64,000 bases of DNA, taken from NCBI GenBank assembly GCA_024195265.1, contig JAJLRJ010000001.1, forward strand, positions 59,724,289 through 59,788,288, in the 5' to 3' direction. Position numbers and translations under genes: made by a program. This document shows positions 45,710 through 57,150 of the stretch, piece by piece (position 1 is the first letter of the stretch; each line of letters starts with the position of its first letter). The notes under the pieces are model-generated. The model was given only the letters and a program-made list of their open reading frames with translations. It had not been told where the DNA came from and made no database searches. This stretch comes from Dendrophyllia cribrosa. Lineage: Eukaryota; Cnidaria; Anthozoa; Scleractinia; Dendrophylliidae.

Positions 45710-47442
45710 ATCCCCCCACCCCCCTCCTCAAAAGGAATGAGAATGATTATGATTACAATTGTTATGATGGCTATTTCGCCAGTGGCGGCCTTTAACCCAA
45801 ATGAAAATTCATTATGAATATAATATAATTACAGTGATTATAAGCACGTAAATGATTTTATTATATACATACAGATATTTACCCATTGGAAACCAAATAA
45901 TAATAACAACAATAATGATGATTAAGTATCGGCCCACGCTTCGGTACGATGTATCATAGCGCTGTCGCCAGCATGGCGGCAAATCGTGTCGGAACTTAGA
46001 ATAGTAGTCACAAAAATAAATTGAATTTTCTAATGCATTGGCGAAACTTATTACAGACATGATCATTGCAGTTTTTATCCTACTCCGATGTATTACCATA
46101 AATGGCTAAAAAAGCAACACTATTACCTCAGATACATGTCTGTCATTTTAGACATGTATATCTTGTATTTCACTATAATCGTTATTATCATTATTATAGT
46201 GGTTTGTAAATTTTAAAACTAGTTCGATTTGTATTTTCCTTTGACTCTGCTTATGGAGTAAAGGAAAATAAAAAAAAAACTGGTTTAAGAATTTTTGAAA
46301 CCATAGCAAATATAAACTACAACAAATCAGCAGTTCATCTTCGAAATTTCATATGTAATTGAAAATTATGATCTATATTACATATGGATTATTTTCCATC
46401 TACAATTGGCATATTCGTTCACGAATTTCACATTATTGCGAAAGGTGAAATCCATATGCCACGAACTTGTCACTTTTAAAAACATGTACACCTTGGATGA
46501 ACAATTTTCATTATGCAAGTTTACCATCTTTATTAAAATTAACACTCAATTCGAGTTGAGCAAGTTCAACTAGCTATCAAGAAGAAAGAGGTTAATATGC
46601 CCATTCAAGATTCAAAACATTATAAACCCATTATATACATACACATATTAACCCTTTAACCTAAAATAAGAAGAATATTGCCTTCATCGTTTTTGAAATA
46701 ATCAACAGGGTAAGTGAAAACAGCTTTTGTTCTTATGTTTTTATCGTTTTCTATCTAAAAGGCTTTTCATGCAATGGGGAGCTGTAGTTATCAGCTAACC
46801 ATAATCACTCCCTAACAGCACCCGAGAAAGGAAGAAACATCAATATCAACGGAAAGCATTGTTTAATAGCTTATAAGTGCATGGTGCTGCAAGTACTTAC
46901 AATTATTCCAACAGTCGCAAAAGTTTAAGTTACCTTCCATGAACTAAGGTTGCAGGGATCTGGCAGTGATGGATTTAATCTCTCAGTGGAAACAATGACT
47001 ATAGCAGTAATAAGACACATATTTTTCAAGTACGTAATCTGTGCAATATAAAGGACTACGTACTTACTTTTGGATCCGAACGTTTCTGCCATACAAGAGA
47101 AGAAAGTGATAAACTTAAGTAAAATTTAAAAAAAAATAAAAAATTGCCGACATTTTGTCTCCCATTCAGGCAGTCTGAATGCGGAGTTAAAATTGAAGAC
47201 TCCCCTATTTTGTCGCGACTGTTTGATAGTTTAATGGCGATCTATATGAAAACTGCCGATCGGAACAGAGTTCGTATGAATGAATGACTCAATATTCCTA
47301 TGGGAATAATGGAAAACGTAAAATATTCCAACGAACCGATTCTCATATTTATTTAAAGGTGAGACATGTGGGTTAAAAACGATCCAATATTGAAAAGTCG
47401 TATTGTGAAGTAGTATCTTAACCTTTAATAGGGATCCTTTAT
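45710..47442. other. Non-coding region
   Basis: AT-rich, with AATAATAA-type tracts (45895-45925). No gene was recognised. Confidence 0.35.
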
Positions 47443-47640
47443 TAGCAACCACGACGCAGCTGTTAATGTCCAGGTTCGTAGGGACGGCTTCCAAGTTCAA
47501 ATAGAAAGAAAAAATAACCGTCGTATGTTCACGTTCTTCAAAAAAACTATATTTGGATCATTTGACGCTATTATTTTGCAGGGAGCGGCAAAGAAATCTA
47601 CCACGCACGTGACGAGGCATTGTTTTGCTCATTAAACCCT
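47443..47640. mobile_element. Partial copy of the MITE at 7751-8102
   Basis: Shares AGTTCAAATRGARARARRAA, CCGTCGTRTGTTCACGTTCT and the block up to GCTCATTAAACC with 7880-8055, diverged. The right terminus is lost and the left is unclear. Confidence 0.6.
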
Positions 47641-50600
47641 TAGTTTTGGGCTTCAGCGACTTGAATCAAAATTCCTCGCGAAAAGAATTCGGACTCATTG
47701 CAACTTACATTTGTTTCTAAATGCGGTACTAAAATTTGAATTGTAACTCAATAAATCAACTAGAGTTTTATGTTTGTCGGGGCGTCATTAAAAAGCAAAT
47801 CTGATTTATTCTGACAATCCTTGTCGGACCTTTTTTTAAACCGCAAAATTCACTGAACTGCAGCTAACTAAAGCTGAAGCTAACTAAAGCAATGGGGAAA
47901 TGAAGATGTTACCATAAAACATGATCAGTGCAGTTTTGTTTCTATTTCAAACATCGTCAAACATCCTCGATAAAAACAGACATATCATTGTATATATTTG
48001 TATATATTCATGTATTCATCATGTGTTACTGTAATTCATAGATTTTCGTGAATTGCGTAGTAGCATTGTTAACTTTGTTCAAAACGTCTTGATTCAAACT
48101 TCGCTGCACGAAAAATAATTATACTTGATCAAAATTCAGGTTCCTACTAACAATGTCTCTTTTTTTTTAATAATCCAACTCAGCACAACTTACGTGGGTT
48201 TTACTACTACATGTATCATCTAAAGTATGACACATTAATGTATTTTCAATCTTCTGTTTGTTTCGGCGCCATTAAAAAAGCAATTCTGACATATTCTGTT
48301 TGCGTTTTGACAGTTTTTTTTATCTTTTTTCACCGGAAAATAGCTATTGGTAACAAAAAGCCATGGAATCTCCGAGATCTTCCGTTTTTCACTGAGGAAG
48401 TGATCATGTTAAGATGTGAACTCGATAATCAGAATCTTTTCTATCTCTATTCTGTTTATGTACAAGCAAATATTATTGCATTATACGTCCACTAGCTGTA
48501 TCGAAAAAAACCGGAGTAATTACAATTTATACCATTGCACATGTTTTGCTGGAAATTCAATCTTTTTTTACATTTTCAGTTTTCCTGAAAATTGATTTAT
48601 ATTTCTGCATATATATTTATGACAGTTTAGTTTCTGCCGAAACCTATATTAGGAAGTCTATAGCAAAGAAAATTTTGAATACTTTTTTTAATACACACGT
48701 CTTCGCCCTTAAAAGTATGTTTATTTTTTTCCATTTTGATGGCAGATGCAACGTTTCGACGACATTAGCTTACCATTAGCCATTATTACTTCAATAGTAA
48801 ATTAAATTCAAATTCATCGCTTAGTATGTACATTTATTTGTTCCTTAGTGGTTATATAAACGTCGGAGAGAAGATGTCACTTTAACTGCAAGTTTTAAAG
48901 AAAACTATGTATGTTTCGCCGAGATCTTTCTAATTTCTAGTTGATGTACAACTTTAAAGTAAAAAAAGTAAAATAAAGCATTATTCAATAACAACTAAAA
49001 GCAAAATAATATTAATAATAATAACACGCGATATTGTTTCTTCCTTTTCACCAGACACATGTTTGAGCGCAAATGAAGAACATTCGAACTTCACACTTTT
49101 CAATTTATTTCTAATTTTACGCTAGTCACACTGTCGCTGAAACAATGAACTATATGGCTACAACCTTAATTATTTTAATATGGAAAAAGCAGTTTAAATG
49201 TTATTATGCTTTTCTCAGTGAAAAAACATTTCGATTTTTAATTTCGTAATGCCACGAGTTTTGATTAAAGTGATATGACTAACGAAACAAAAAGACGGCT
49301 GAAGGGTTTCATTTGCCATGAAAACCAAAAACATCAACTTAACACTTTAATTTCTAGCTACCGTTTCCGAAAGGGCTATCAAATTTTCCGACTGAGATTT
49401 TAAGCATTAGGATACCAGTTCCTTTTGTACTAAGCGTGCATGTGTAGACACACTTAGTGGAAAGCGTTTGAAAGTGCCGACCATTATTTATGTGTTTTGC
49501 ATCTTGCGGTAAATCTTCTCTGACAATAAAATACTTCAAACAAACTCTACCAGTATAAAGATTGGTAGTACTGAACTTAGTTTACTTTAGGGTTTTCGGA
49601 TTTTCCGCTTCGTTCATTTTCTCTAAGAGATTAAAAAAAGTAATCACACATGTTTTTCATTCGGTTTACGGCAAAAGTAGAAACTGATGAATTTACCGTT
49701 CCTTGCTTTAAATGTTTGCCATAAGCAATAAAAAAACTGTTTCAATTTCTGAAAATGATTGAGAGACAGTCAGTCGAGAAATGTAATGAGTTGCCCCCAC
49801 ATCGTTACAACCTCTCATGATTCAATTAATACATGAAAACGAGCAATAACAAAGTAGAGATTTGACTTAAAAAATTCGTAACAACATTTTTAGAGTAGTG
49901 AACTTGTTACATACTTTTGAGTACGATCTTTAAATTCTCTTTTTTGATGTCAATGTCAAACACGAGCAAATGTTTCAAACGTTTATATTTTCAAAAACTA
50001 TATAATTAATGCTGCCAGGGGGTTGACCGGCAGCGGTAACACATCATTCAAACATTCGGCTCTTTGAACGTGTTGGGCCTATTTATTCCTTCCTAATTAA
50101 AATCAATGTTATCATAAATTCTGTATTAAAGCTAATTGATTATGTTTTGAAATCTTCCTGAACAAATCATTTCCTATCTTTTGATAAGTTGCAAAATGAT
50201 ATGTGCTTTCATTCAATGCTGCCCGTGGACGAACAAGACACTTCCCAATGTTTGGGTAAGACTTTTTTAACTTCCCTCTTGTTATGAACGAGGTTTTTCT
50301 TCAGTACTGAAAACCGTCTGACTATAGCTAAAGCTAATATTAAATAAGTCAATAGTCGTTTCTAGCTTTTTAAAGAAAATTTTGTTTCTTTTTAATTTAT
50401 GACCCATTCCCGAAGTCCTGTTACTGTTAGTTCAAATCAAGACGACACGAATTCGTTCGAGGTTGCCTCGTAATCGTGCGATTGTATGCACCTCGGAGCG
50501 ACAAAGTTCATAAAATTGAATTGCGTTTAAAGGAGGATTAAATCAGATGTGCAAACGTTATTCATGAATTAAAGTTAAGAAAAGACAAAATAAAAATGTT

Positions 50601-50729
50601 AACGTGATTCCTCTCCACTAAAACAAAAATTCGTATTCAAACTCACTCTAACTCTTTTTTTAGCATACTGAATATAAATAAAAAAACGTTTTTAAATGTT
50701 ATTTTAAAGTGCCAAAGTTTTTGAATAAG
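47641..50729. other. Non-coding region
   Basis: A short tandem repeat AGCTAACTAAAGC/AGCTAACTAAAGC at 47870-47895. Open frames at 48211-48495 and 48546-48779 are hydrophobic and AT-driven without family features. Nothing else was recognised. Confidence 0.35.
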
Positions 50730-50766
50730 TTCCAAACGTTTCGGGCTTTGCCCTTCTTCAGTGGAA
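50730..50766 (-). ncRNA. Hammerhead-ribozyme-like motif, isolated
   Basis: The minus strand reads UUCCA-CUGAAGA-A-GGGC-AAA-GCCC-GAAA-CGUU-UGGAA. The core CUGANGA and GAAA are present; helix II is 4 bp; helix I pairs UUCCA with UGGAA over 5 bp; ACGU around the junction is self-complementary, as needed for a dimeric helix III with cleavage after GUU. One extra A precedes helix II. No Penelope ORF is adjacent. Confidence 0.65.
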
Positions 50767-51642
50767 ATATGTTCATAAGCCTAACATAAATTAAACTAAG
50801 TTCAGTCATATTTCCTAAAAGGAAAAGTGAAGTGTTGTAAGACTTCATTACAATCATATTTTATAACAAGCGCGATTAAATTATAGTACAAATCTATCTT
50901 TCCTTCAAATGGAAGCTATATTCATGAAAAAATTTCTTTTGCAACGATTTTCTATTTTCGTGAAAAAAAAAAACAGGAAAACAGGAAATGTATCGAACCA
51001 TTCATGAATGTAGGACAATCAAAGATGAATGTGTCCAACAGAACGTTGGCAAGCTAAGACAGAAAAAAAGGTTTCATATATATATATATTTTTTTTGCTT
51101 CAAAAATAAAAAGTTGGTTCGGTTGCGATGTTGCAGTTCATCCCACAATGGAGCTCTCTTCTTAAATCAATTTAGACCAGAGTTAGGTGGGTGCCTGCGC
51201 TGACTTTGAACGTTTATAACGTGAACAAGAATAATAATTTAGGCGACAACGTATATCCGCCATATAACTCTATTTCAATGAAAATGTATTTCAAGTTATT
51301 TTTAGAACGTATTAGGCCTCCCCGGATGTATGACCTCACGCGTAGCGTGGATGTCGGCCAATGCTTGCATTACTGAAAACTAGCCAAAATGCGTTTTTAT
51401 TGACATGGATGGGTTGGTTAATCTAATTCTCCTCTTAGCTTTTTCGTGACACGTTAAACTTAGATATCGTCGCAAGAATCTGGAGAAAAATATATTTGCA
51501 TGAGAGGTTTAGTAGATTTCAACACGCTAACCATTCTGTGATTATCGGGTTTGCAACCAGTGAAAAGCGGCATAATTAAAGTGATATTGAATGTTATTAT
51601 TCGACAGCATTCTAAAGTGCAAATACGCATCAAAATAAGTGG
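50767..51642. other. Non-coding region
   Basis: A (TA)n run at 51078-51091. No gene was recognised. Confidence 0.35.
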
Positions 51643-51770
51643 AAATATAACACGTTATTTCGAAGTATTAAACACAGTTATGAATGTAACCGTGTTTAAT
51701 TTATTTTAAGTTAATATCATTTTATTGCATTTTGATCGAGTCCATGTGCTCACATATAAAACTCAAGTAA
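51643..51770 (+). repeat. Direct duplicate of 53044-53175, copy 1
   Basis: Shares AAATATAA, CGAAGTAYTAAAYAC, TATCATTTTATTGCATT and GATCGAGTCCATGTGCTCA with 53044-53175 at equal spacing. Diverged by point changes. Confidence 0.6.
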
Positions 51771-52529
51771 GCTTTCAAAAGAAACCCGTAATATTTTTTT
51801 ACAATGCGCATAAATTGGCGAGAATTGTCTTAAAATGTGGTGTTATCAGAAAAAGTTAAAAACTAAAAATGTTCTTTGTTATATTGACAACATATCCATC
51901 AAATTTGGCTAAAAAGACTAAATGCAGAATACATTAGTAACCAACGGCTTATGTGAGCCAAGCCGTGAATAAGAAATGCTCTACACATCGCTGGCTTATG
52001 TTTAAGCGCGACCCTTCCTTACAATCAAAGGCTCCTCAGTGAGCCAACTCGTGAATATGAAACGCTCTAATTAAATGAAAGATTCTATAAGCTACACCAT
52101 GATGTGCAGAGCTCGAGGCTATAAGTACGACCCGAGAGCAGTACATCGGTATTAATTTTGTGAATAGGAAATAAATTCCGTAAAGAAGTATCAAAGGATT
52201 TTGCGTTACCCGATGGCGAATGCAAGTTGAATACTTTTCATCGAGTCAAGTCTCGAGTCTGCGATGGGAAAAGAATTCTTACTTTGCTGGAGACATGATT
52301 GCTGCTAAAGATGGAACGATATTAATACAAATTAAGTTTGTTTCAAACATTTAAGATTAATAATAAATTCTCAGGCTTATCTAAATGCCGGAATCCGAGT
52401 GTATAGAATTTGGATATAACTGCCTGAGCGTGTCGCAATGTTGCTGAACCTTATGTTTTTATAAACACGGTTCGATATATTACTTCAAACGCAAAGAAAA
52501 AAACAGTTCATCACTTTTGCAATGTCCAG
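51771..52529. other. Non-coding region
   Basis: Two related lines at 51950-51985 and 52035-52065 share GTGAGCCAA..CGTGAATA.GAAA.GCTCTA, an old tandem repeat. Nothing else. Confidence 0.35.
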
Positions 52530-52640
52530 TTCGGAAAAAAAAAAAAAAAAAAAAGAAAAAAACGTCCCACCAGGATTCGAACCGGAAAAACTTTGCGGTA
52601 GTCCAATTTGTCCAGACGCTTTAGCGATGTGAGTTATGGC
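52530..52640 (-). ncRNA. tRNA-like Pol III remnant with T-run
   Basis: The minus strand has TCCGGTTCGAATCCTGG (B box; T stem mostly paired), preceded by a region with GTCTGGAC, and is followed by an oligo-T stretch (complement of 52530-52560). No good A box or acceptor stem. Confidence 0.4.
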
Positions 52641-53043
52641 GAAATAAATTTTATTATTTTAACTAGGATAAGCGTTAAAACGTGTGTCTCCGTTGAAATA
52701 GCCATTTGATTTCTGCAGATTTTTTTAAATGTTCCATCACAGAACTCCAAATGGAAAACATCGGAGCCGCGCTTTCAAAATGCATTTGCCAGCGTAATTA
52801 CCAAGAAAAGTTTACAGCTGATGAAAGGAGCGAGTGAGCGAGTGAGTGAGTGAATTTGCCACCGTTACCGATAACCCGTTCATTACGCTTCGATTATTCA
52901 CGGGTTAAAAATAAGTTGTTCTTGTGATATGCTCCTTAGACGGTTACTTGATATTTACGCATCCCAAAGGTTCTACTCGATGTTTTTTTCTCTGCCATCC
53001 AAAAATGTATTTTCCTCAAGACATATTTATCTCCCTTTACTCA
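52641..53043. other. Non-coding spacer
   Basis: Short GAGT-type repeat (52829-52852). No gene was recognised. Confidence 0.35.
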
Positions 53044-53175
53044 AATATAAATCGAGAAACATACTCGAAGTACTAAATACGGTTACGAATGTAAAAACGC
53101 AAATCTTAAATTTAGGTTGATATCATTTTATTGCATTGTGATCGAGTCCATGTGCTCATTTATGAAACTCTAGTG
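53044..53175 (+). repeat. Direct duplicate of 51643-51770, copy 2
   Basis: See shared words at 51643. The two copies lie about 1.4 kb apart, upstream of GPCR 2. Confidence 0.6.
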
Positions 53176-53631
53176 TTGTACTGTTTACTTAGCTCTTACC
53201 TTGATTCTTCACTTTCATTTTTAAGCTGTCAATCTAGTTCGCTTTCCACATTACGTCAAAGTCGGACCATACCTTCGTCCTTTCTCCTCAAAGTAGCCTG
53301 GTCCAGGAGTTCGGATAATGGGGAGCGAAGGACAGGCGGCGCACGAAGGAAATATATTGCGAGTGTTGACGGAGGAGGATATGCGCTAATAGAGAGCGAC
53401 GCGAGGTAACCCCCTCTCCCCAGTCTCCCCTCGGTTTCCCTTCCCGTTCGCGCGCCGGTTTTAGCTGCTCCCCGGCTCCACAATCTTAACGCCTTCAACA
53501 GGCTATCTTCAAAGCGGACGCCATGTTTAAGTGTGAAAATCCATTTTTGTAGAACGTCATATATAGGACACATTGAGAGTTTCTATCGCGAACTATACAT
53601 AGCTAGATGATTGGCATAAAATGATGTCGTT

Positions 53632-53965
53632 CTATCCTCCAAATTTGGGCGGGAATGAAAAATAACAGAATTTTTCGTATCCAAGCCTAAAAAGATATGT
53701 CTTTAAATGGCGTTTAAAAGTATACACGCTACTTATCGCGCGTAGATCATTGGGTAACGAGTTCCACAAATGAATGGGGTTAGTTTCTAGAGAAACTGTG
53801 GTGCTGCGTCGGTGGGGGAAGGGGAGGGGGTGAAACACGAGAATTTAGTTTCATCGACTGAGTCGCTGAGGTAAATTGACCACCATAAAAATATTCAAAT
53901 AGCTGAGTTCCACAGTTTGGGGGCAGCCACTTTAAAGGCCCTATCACCCAAAGTCACTTTGGTTT
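53632..53965 (-). pseudogene. LINE reverse transcriptase C-terminal end
   Basis: Minus strand from 53965 reads TLGDRAFKVAAPKLWNSA, then about 120 bp of a dispersed repeat (matching 23699-23815), then HLWNSLPNDLRAIS and FKRHLKTYLF. GDRAF...LWNSLP...FK..LK is the usual ending of CR1/L2/RTE-type reverse transcriptases. The doubled LWNS suggests an insertion with duplication or two stacked LINE ends. Not functional. Confidence 0.65.
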
Positions 53966-54263
53966 TAAAAGAAGGTGGCGCAAGTAACAACATTCAACAT
54001 AACATGATATACTGTTCAAAATGTTGAACAGCTGTTGTAACATGTGTTGATCCACAAATGTTGAACCGTGTTTCAAAGGCTTAACATAGCTAAAGACCAA
54101 ACAATTCCCGGTTTGAATGGGGTTACAAAAAGTTTAGACACTCAGTCTAGGAGAAAACGTCTTGTCGGCGAATATAAAAAAATACACCATTAACACGATG
54201 TACCCCATTAAAGTGGAAGCCGTAAGGCTTTTGAAAATGCAGAAAGAGAAAGTGGGAGTTAAA
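53966..54263. other. Upstream region of GPCR 2
   Basis: AACATTCAACAT and related GTTGAAC words recur (53985-54065). It could hold a 5' intron of GPCR 2. No promoter motif was assigned. Confidence 0.3.
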
Positions 54264-54267
54264 CATG

Positions 54268-54286
54268 TTTTCTTGTTGTGCTGCAG
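54268..54286 (+). promoter_or_regulatory. Putative 3' splice site before GPCR 2 start
   Basis: TTTTCTTGTTGTGCTGCAG forms a polypyrimidine tract ending in CAG, two bases before the ATG at 54289. It fits a spliced 5' exon and argues against the in-frame ATG at 54265. Confidence 0.5.
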
Positions 54287-54288
54287 AA

Positions 54289-55425
54289 ATGACCAACGTG
54301 ACTCTACCAAGCGTTTCACCATCTACTCCTGCCTCCCCATGTACCCTTGGTGAACCAAGCATCACCGCCAAAATCACTTTAACCACTATTTATGCCTTTG
54401 TGATGATTATTGCCTTTTTCGGAAACTGTGCAATCATTCTAATAGCTAAAACAAAAAAGAGAACTCGAAAAGTGGCCTTCAATTTCTTCATCATCTCCAT
54501 GGCAACTGCTGACATACTTGATGCACTGATCGCTGTACCGATGGCGGTGGTGTATATGTTTATAGAAGACCGCTGGTTTGGGGGATTGATGGGCCACATC
54601 ACGTGTAAAGTGTTTTATTTCCTGAATGTTCTCTCGCTGTCTGCGTCCGTTTGCACGCTGGCAGCTATTTCAGTAGACAGGTATCTGGCAATTGCCCACG
54701 TCTTGCGAGAACCCCTTTCTAAAAAGAAGGTTAAGCTGGTTTTACTTTTTCTGTGGCTGTTTGCTTCAGTATTGGTCTCCACGTATCTCATAAAATACAA
54801 CGCGCGGGAATTTCAAGGAAGATACTACTGCTATGGAATTTGGTCTAACGATTTGGAAACCAATCTATGGTATTTCAAGTTCGAGGTGACAACAAGATTT
54901 GTTTTTATGTACGTCGTCCCTCTCGTTTTGATGGCTGTCTTGTATTCGTTAACCATCCGTGTTTTAAAAAGACGACAGGCTTTTGGCGAGAACATGTCAC
55001 AGATTAGAATTCAAGCGCAAAACGTCACTGTCATCAAAATGCTTGTGACCGTGGTACTTCTGTTTGCATTTTGTTGGATTCCATTCCAGGTATTTCAGTT
55101 GATGAATGCATACGCCTTCAGGAAGTTACGATGCTGGCCTATTTCTCTATTGATGGCAATGTTCGTGCCTGGTCATGCAAACGGTGCCATCAATCCGTGC
55201 ATCTATTTCATTTTCAATGAAAGTTATCGCAAAGGACTTAAACGCCTCCTCGTCAATTGCCGTAGGAAACCAGCAATTGGTGTCGGCACCAAAAAGAGTA
55301 AGCAATGGCCAGGATCCTCGACTCTGGAACGTGACCCATCCCGTGGAGGCATCAAGGGATTCTTTCGCGACCTGTCCAAAAAAGCTAGTGAATCCGATGA
55401 AATGACGCACGAGACACGCTTTTAA
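54289..55425 (+). CDS. Rhodopsin-family (class A) GPCR, about 378 aa
   Basis: Intronless seven-helix receptor. Numbered from the ATG at 54289: N-terminal NVT glycosylation site; TM1 GN (N46); TM2 ATADILD (D75); C106 and C181 for the TM3-loop disulfide; DRY at 130-132; W156; P211; TM6 CWIP at 262-265; TM7 canonical NPCIY at 302-306; then a basic tail rich in Lys/Arg/Ser. It looks like a peptide-receptor-type class A GPCR; the ligand cannot be read. The frame is also open from an ATG at 54265 (386 aa), but those eight codons overlap a strong 3' splice site, so 54289 is preferred. It shares general architecture with the GPCR at 14765-15916 but is clearly diverged. Confidence 0.92.
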   Translation: MTNVTLPSVSPSTPASPCTLGEPSITAKITLTTIYAFVMIIAFFGNCAIILIAKTKKRTRKVAFNFFIISMATADILDALIAVPMAVVYMFIEDRWFGGLMGHITCKVFYFLNVLSLSASVCTLAAISVDRYLAIAHVLREPLSKKKVKLVLLFLWLFASVLVSTYLIKYNAREFQGRYYCYGIWSNDLETNLWYFKFEVTTRFVFMYVVPLVLMAVLYSLTIRVLKRRQAFGENMSQIRIQAQNVTVIKMLVTVVLLFAFCWIPFQVFQLMNAYAFRKLRCWPISLLMAMFVPGHANGAINPCIYFIFNESYRKGLKRLLVNCRRKPAIGVGTKKSKQWPGSSTLERDPSRGGIKGFFRDLSKKASESDEMTHETRF

Positions 55426-56123
55426 ACCAACCGCAACCAAAGCATGGTAAAGATTTGGAGGTTTGGAGCGCTCGTCGTTAAATTAACTCGATCTTTTGTT
55501 GAGACCAGTTTAACGAGGTTAGGTACCACAGGATTCGTTTAGGGCACCAATATGGCCGCCATGTCATTGGTTTTGGACACCTACGCACACCAGCAGCATT
55601 TTCGTTCGCGCTCCTTTTTTTTTACTTGTTTTATTTTGGGGCTGTAGATCTTTTAAGATCTGATGTGCTGTTTATTTTTTACATGGTATTGGCCATGTAT
55701 TTGCTGCGGCATGGTTTTGTCTATACTCATTTTCTTTATCGCGACAACGACATGGTATTTCAAATATCTGTCTATTGCTCATGGTCACGCGCCGCTGTGA
55801 ATTTGAGCTCATCTGTGATCATCACCACGTGCGATTTGGTAGAGAATTGGCGTTCGCGCTAGTTTTTCTATTTTTTTTTTGCTGCTACACCGTGCTGACG
55901 AGACCCAACCAGGTCGAAACAGTTGTCCACGGTTGCATTTTGGCTTTCAGTTTGGGCTCTATCATGTCGTCGTCGCGTTGATTGTTCTAAGTAGTATCAG
56001 CCTTGCTTTATACTTTGATTTTATCAATATGGTATCCGTGACGTCACGTGCAAACGCTCTATAGGACCGTTTAAGAATCAAGCTCCCAGTCTTCTTACTT
56101 TAACCCTCGGTCGTACAATTCGT
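55426..56123. repeat. Non-coding region with a copy of the 32241-32560 family
   Basis: About 55735-56010 (CGCGACAACGACATGGTA, TTGAGCTCATC, CGTGCTGACGAGACCCAACC, GTAGTATCAGCC) matches the interior and right end of the element at 32241-32560 in inverted sense. Open frames here are shadows of that repeat. ATATGGCCGCCATG at 55550 resembles words in the MITE at 35910. Confidence 0.6.
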
Positions 56124-56671
56124 ACTATTCGGCCTGGGCTTTTTTTGAGTTCCTGAGCCTGGGGAACATTAAGGCTATGACAATGAAACCTAGAGGGTAC
56201 ATAGTACGTCCAAAATTGTCTCCTTTGCGATCCGCACAATGGAACGATGACGTCATATGAAGTAGTTATTAGGTAATTAGATATACGACCGCCATCTTGG
56301 ATCCGCCATCTTGGATTCCTGAACTTTTTTAAGACCTCTTGGAAACCGTCCAAATTGACGCAAAATTAATCAAAACCAATAAATAAACGCTAAATGACGT
56401 AAAAATACAAAAGTTTTACCAATAAACATTGTTTTTCTTCATTCAAAGGTAAAAAAATGAATTTTAAAAAACATAGCTGTCAAAATCTTGTTGCCATGGA
56501 AACGTCAAGTCACGTGATCAAAAAATTGTCATATGAAATTGTTGCCAGATAAATTTTAGGAAAAGTCACAAAGTTTGATGGCGTTTGAATACATATTAAA
56601 GATGTTATGAATGTTGAAAGTTAGCGCGGGCACTTTGTGCCTCCCCCCCCCCCCCCCCAGGCCGAATAGGG
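56124..56671 (-). mobile_element. Poly-G/poly-C inverted-repeat element, copy 3
   Basis: Left end ACTATTCGGCCTGGG, right end CAGGCCGAATAGGG followed by TTAA. The body is the reverse complement of 7131-7599 and 11049-11601; the homopolymer here is a C run (56643-56659). Contains CCAAGATGGCGG-type words found in the other copies. Confidence 0.85.
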
Positions 56672-56675
56672 TTAA

Positions 56676-57124
56676 GGCATTTCTCCCATATTGTCAAGAC
56701 CATTTAAGACTAGCACATGCCGTTTTCAGTAGCCGTTCATTTATCCTTGAGACACATTTTGGTAAAGTTTCGCGATAACTGGTTGCTATGGTAACGAGAT
56801 ATGACGTCATAAGTAACATGTGGTCAAGCCATTTTATAATACAAATGCGTGTGCTACCAAAAGCATCAAAATGTTTAATTGTATGGTTTTTTTTTTCAAC
56901 TCTAGAAAACAATATTTGCAATTTCCGCATTTTCCAAAAAATATTAGTGGCGGCCATCTTGGAGGCCATTTTCTATGACGTCACGGACCCCCAACAGCGC
57001 CACAACCCATAATATTTACCTTATCTTGTAGAGCACATCGCGGGCTATCTATTAGATGTAAAATATTTTCGAAATATTGCAACATCGCAAAAACCCAAGG
57101 GGGTGGGGGGGAGGCCGTTGGGGA
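56676..57124. other. Non-coding spacer
   Basis: Carries GGCGGCCATCTTGG and TGACGTCA words (56945-56985) typical of MITEs in this window, but no pairing ends were found. Confidence 0.35.
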
Positions 57125-57150
57125 TTAACCCTAACCCTAACCCTAACCCT
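57125..57150. repeat. Interstitial telomere-type repeats
   Basis: Four tandem CCCTAA units (TTAGGG on the minus strand), next to a G-rich and C-rich stretch. Two further units occur at 32636-32652. Confidence 0.85.

Noticed and set aside
54265..54288. ATG at 54265 as the GPCR 2 start
   Set aside because: The extra codons overlap a polypyrimidine tract ending in CAG; kept only as an alternative start.
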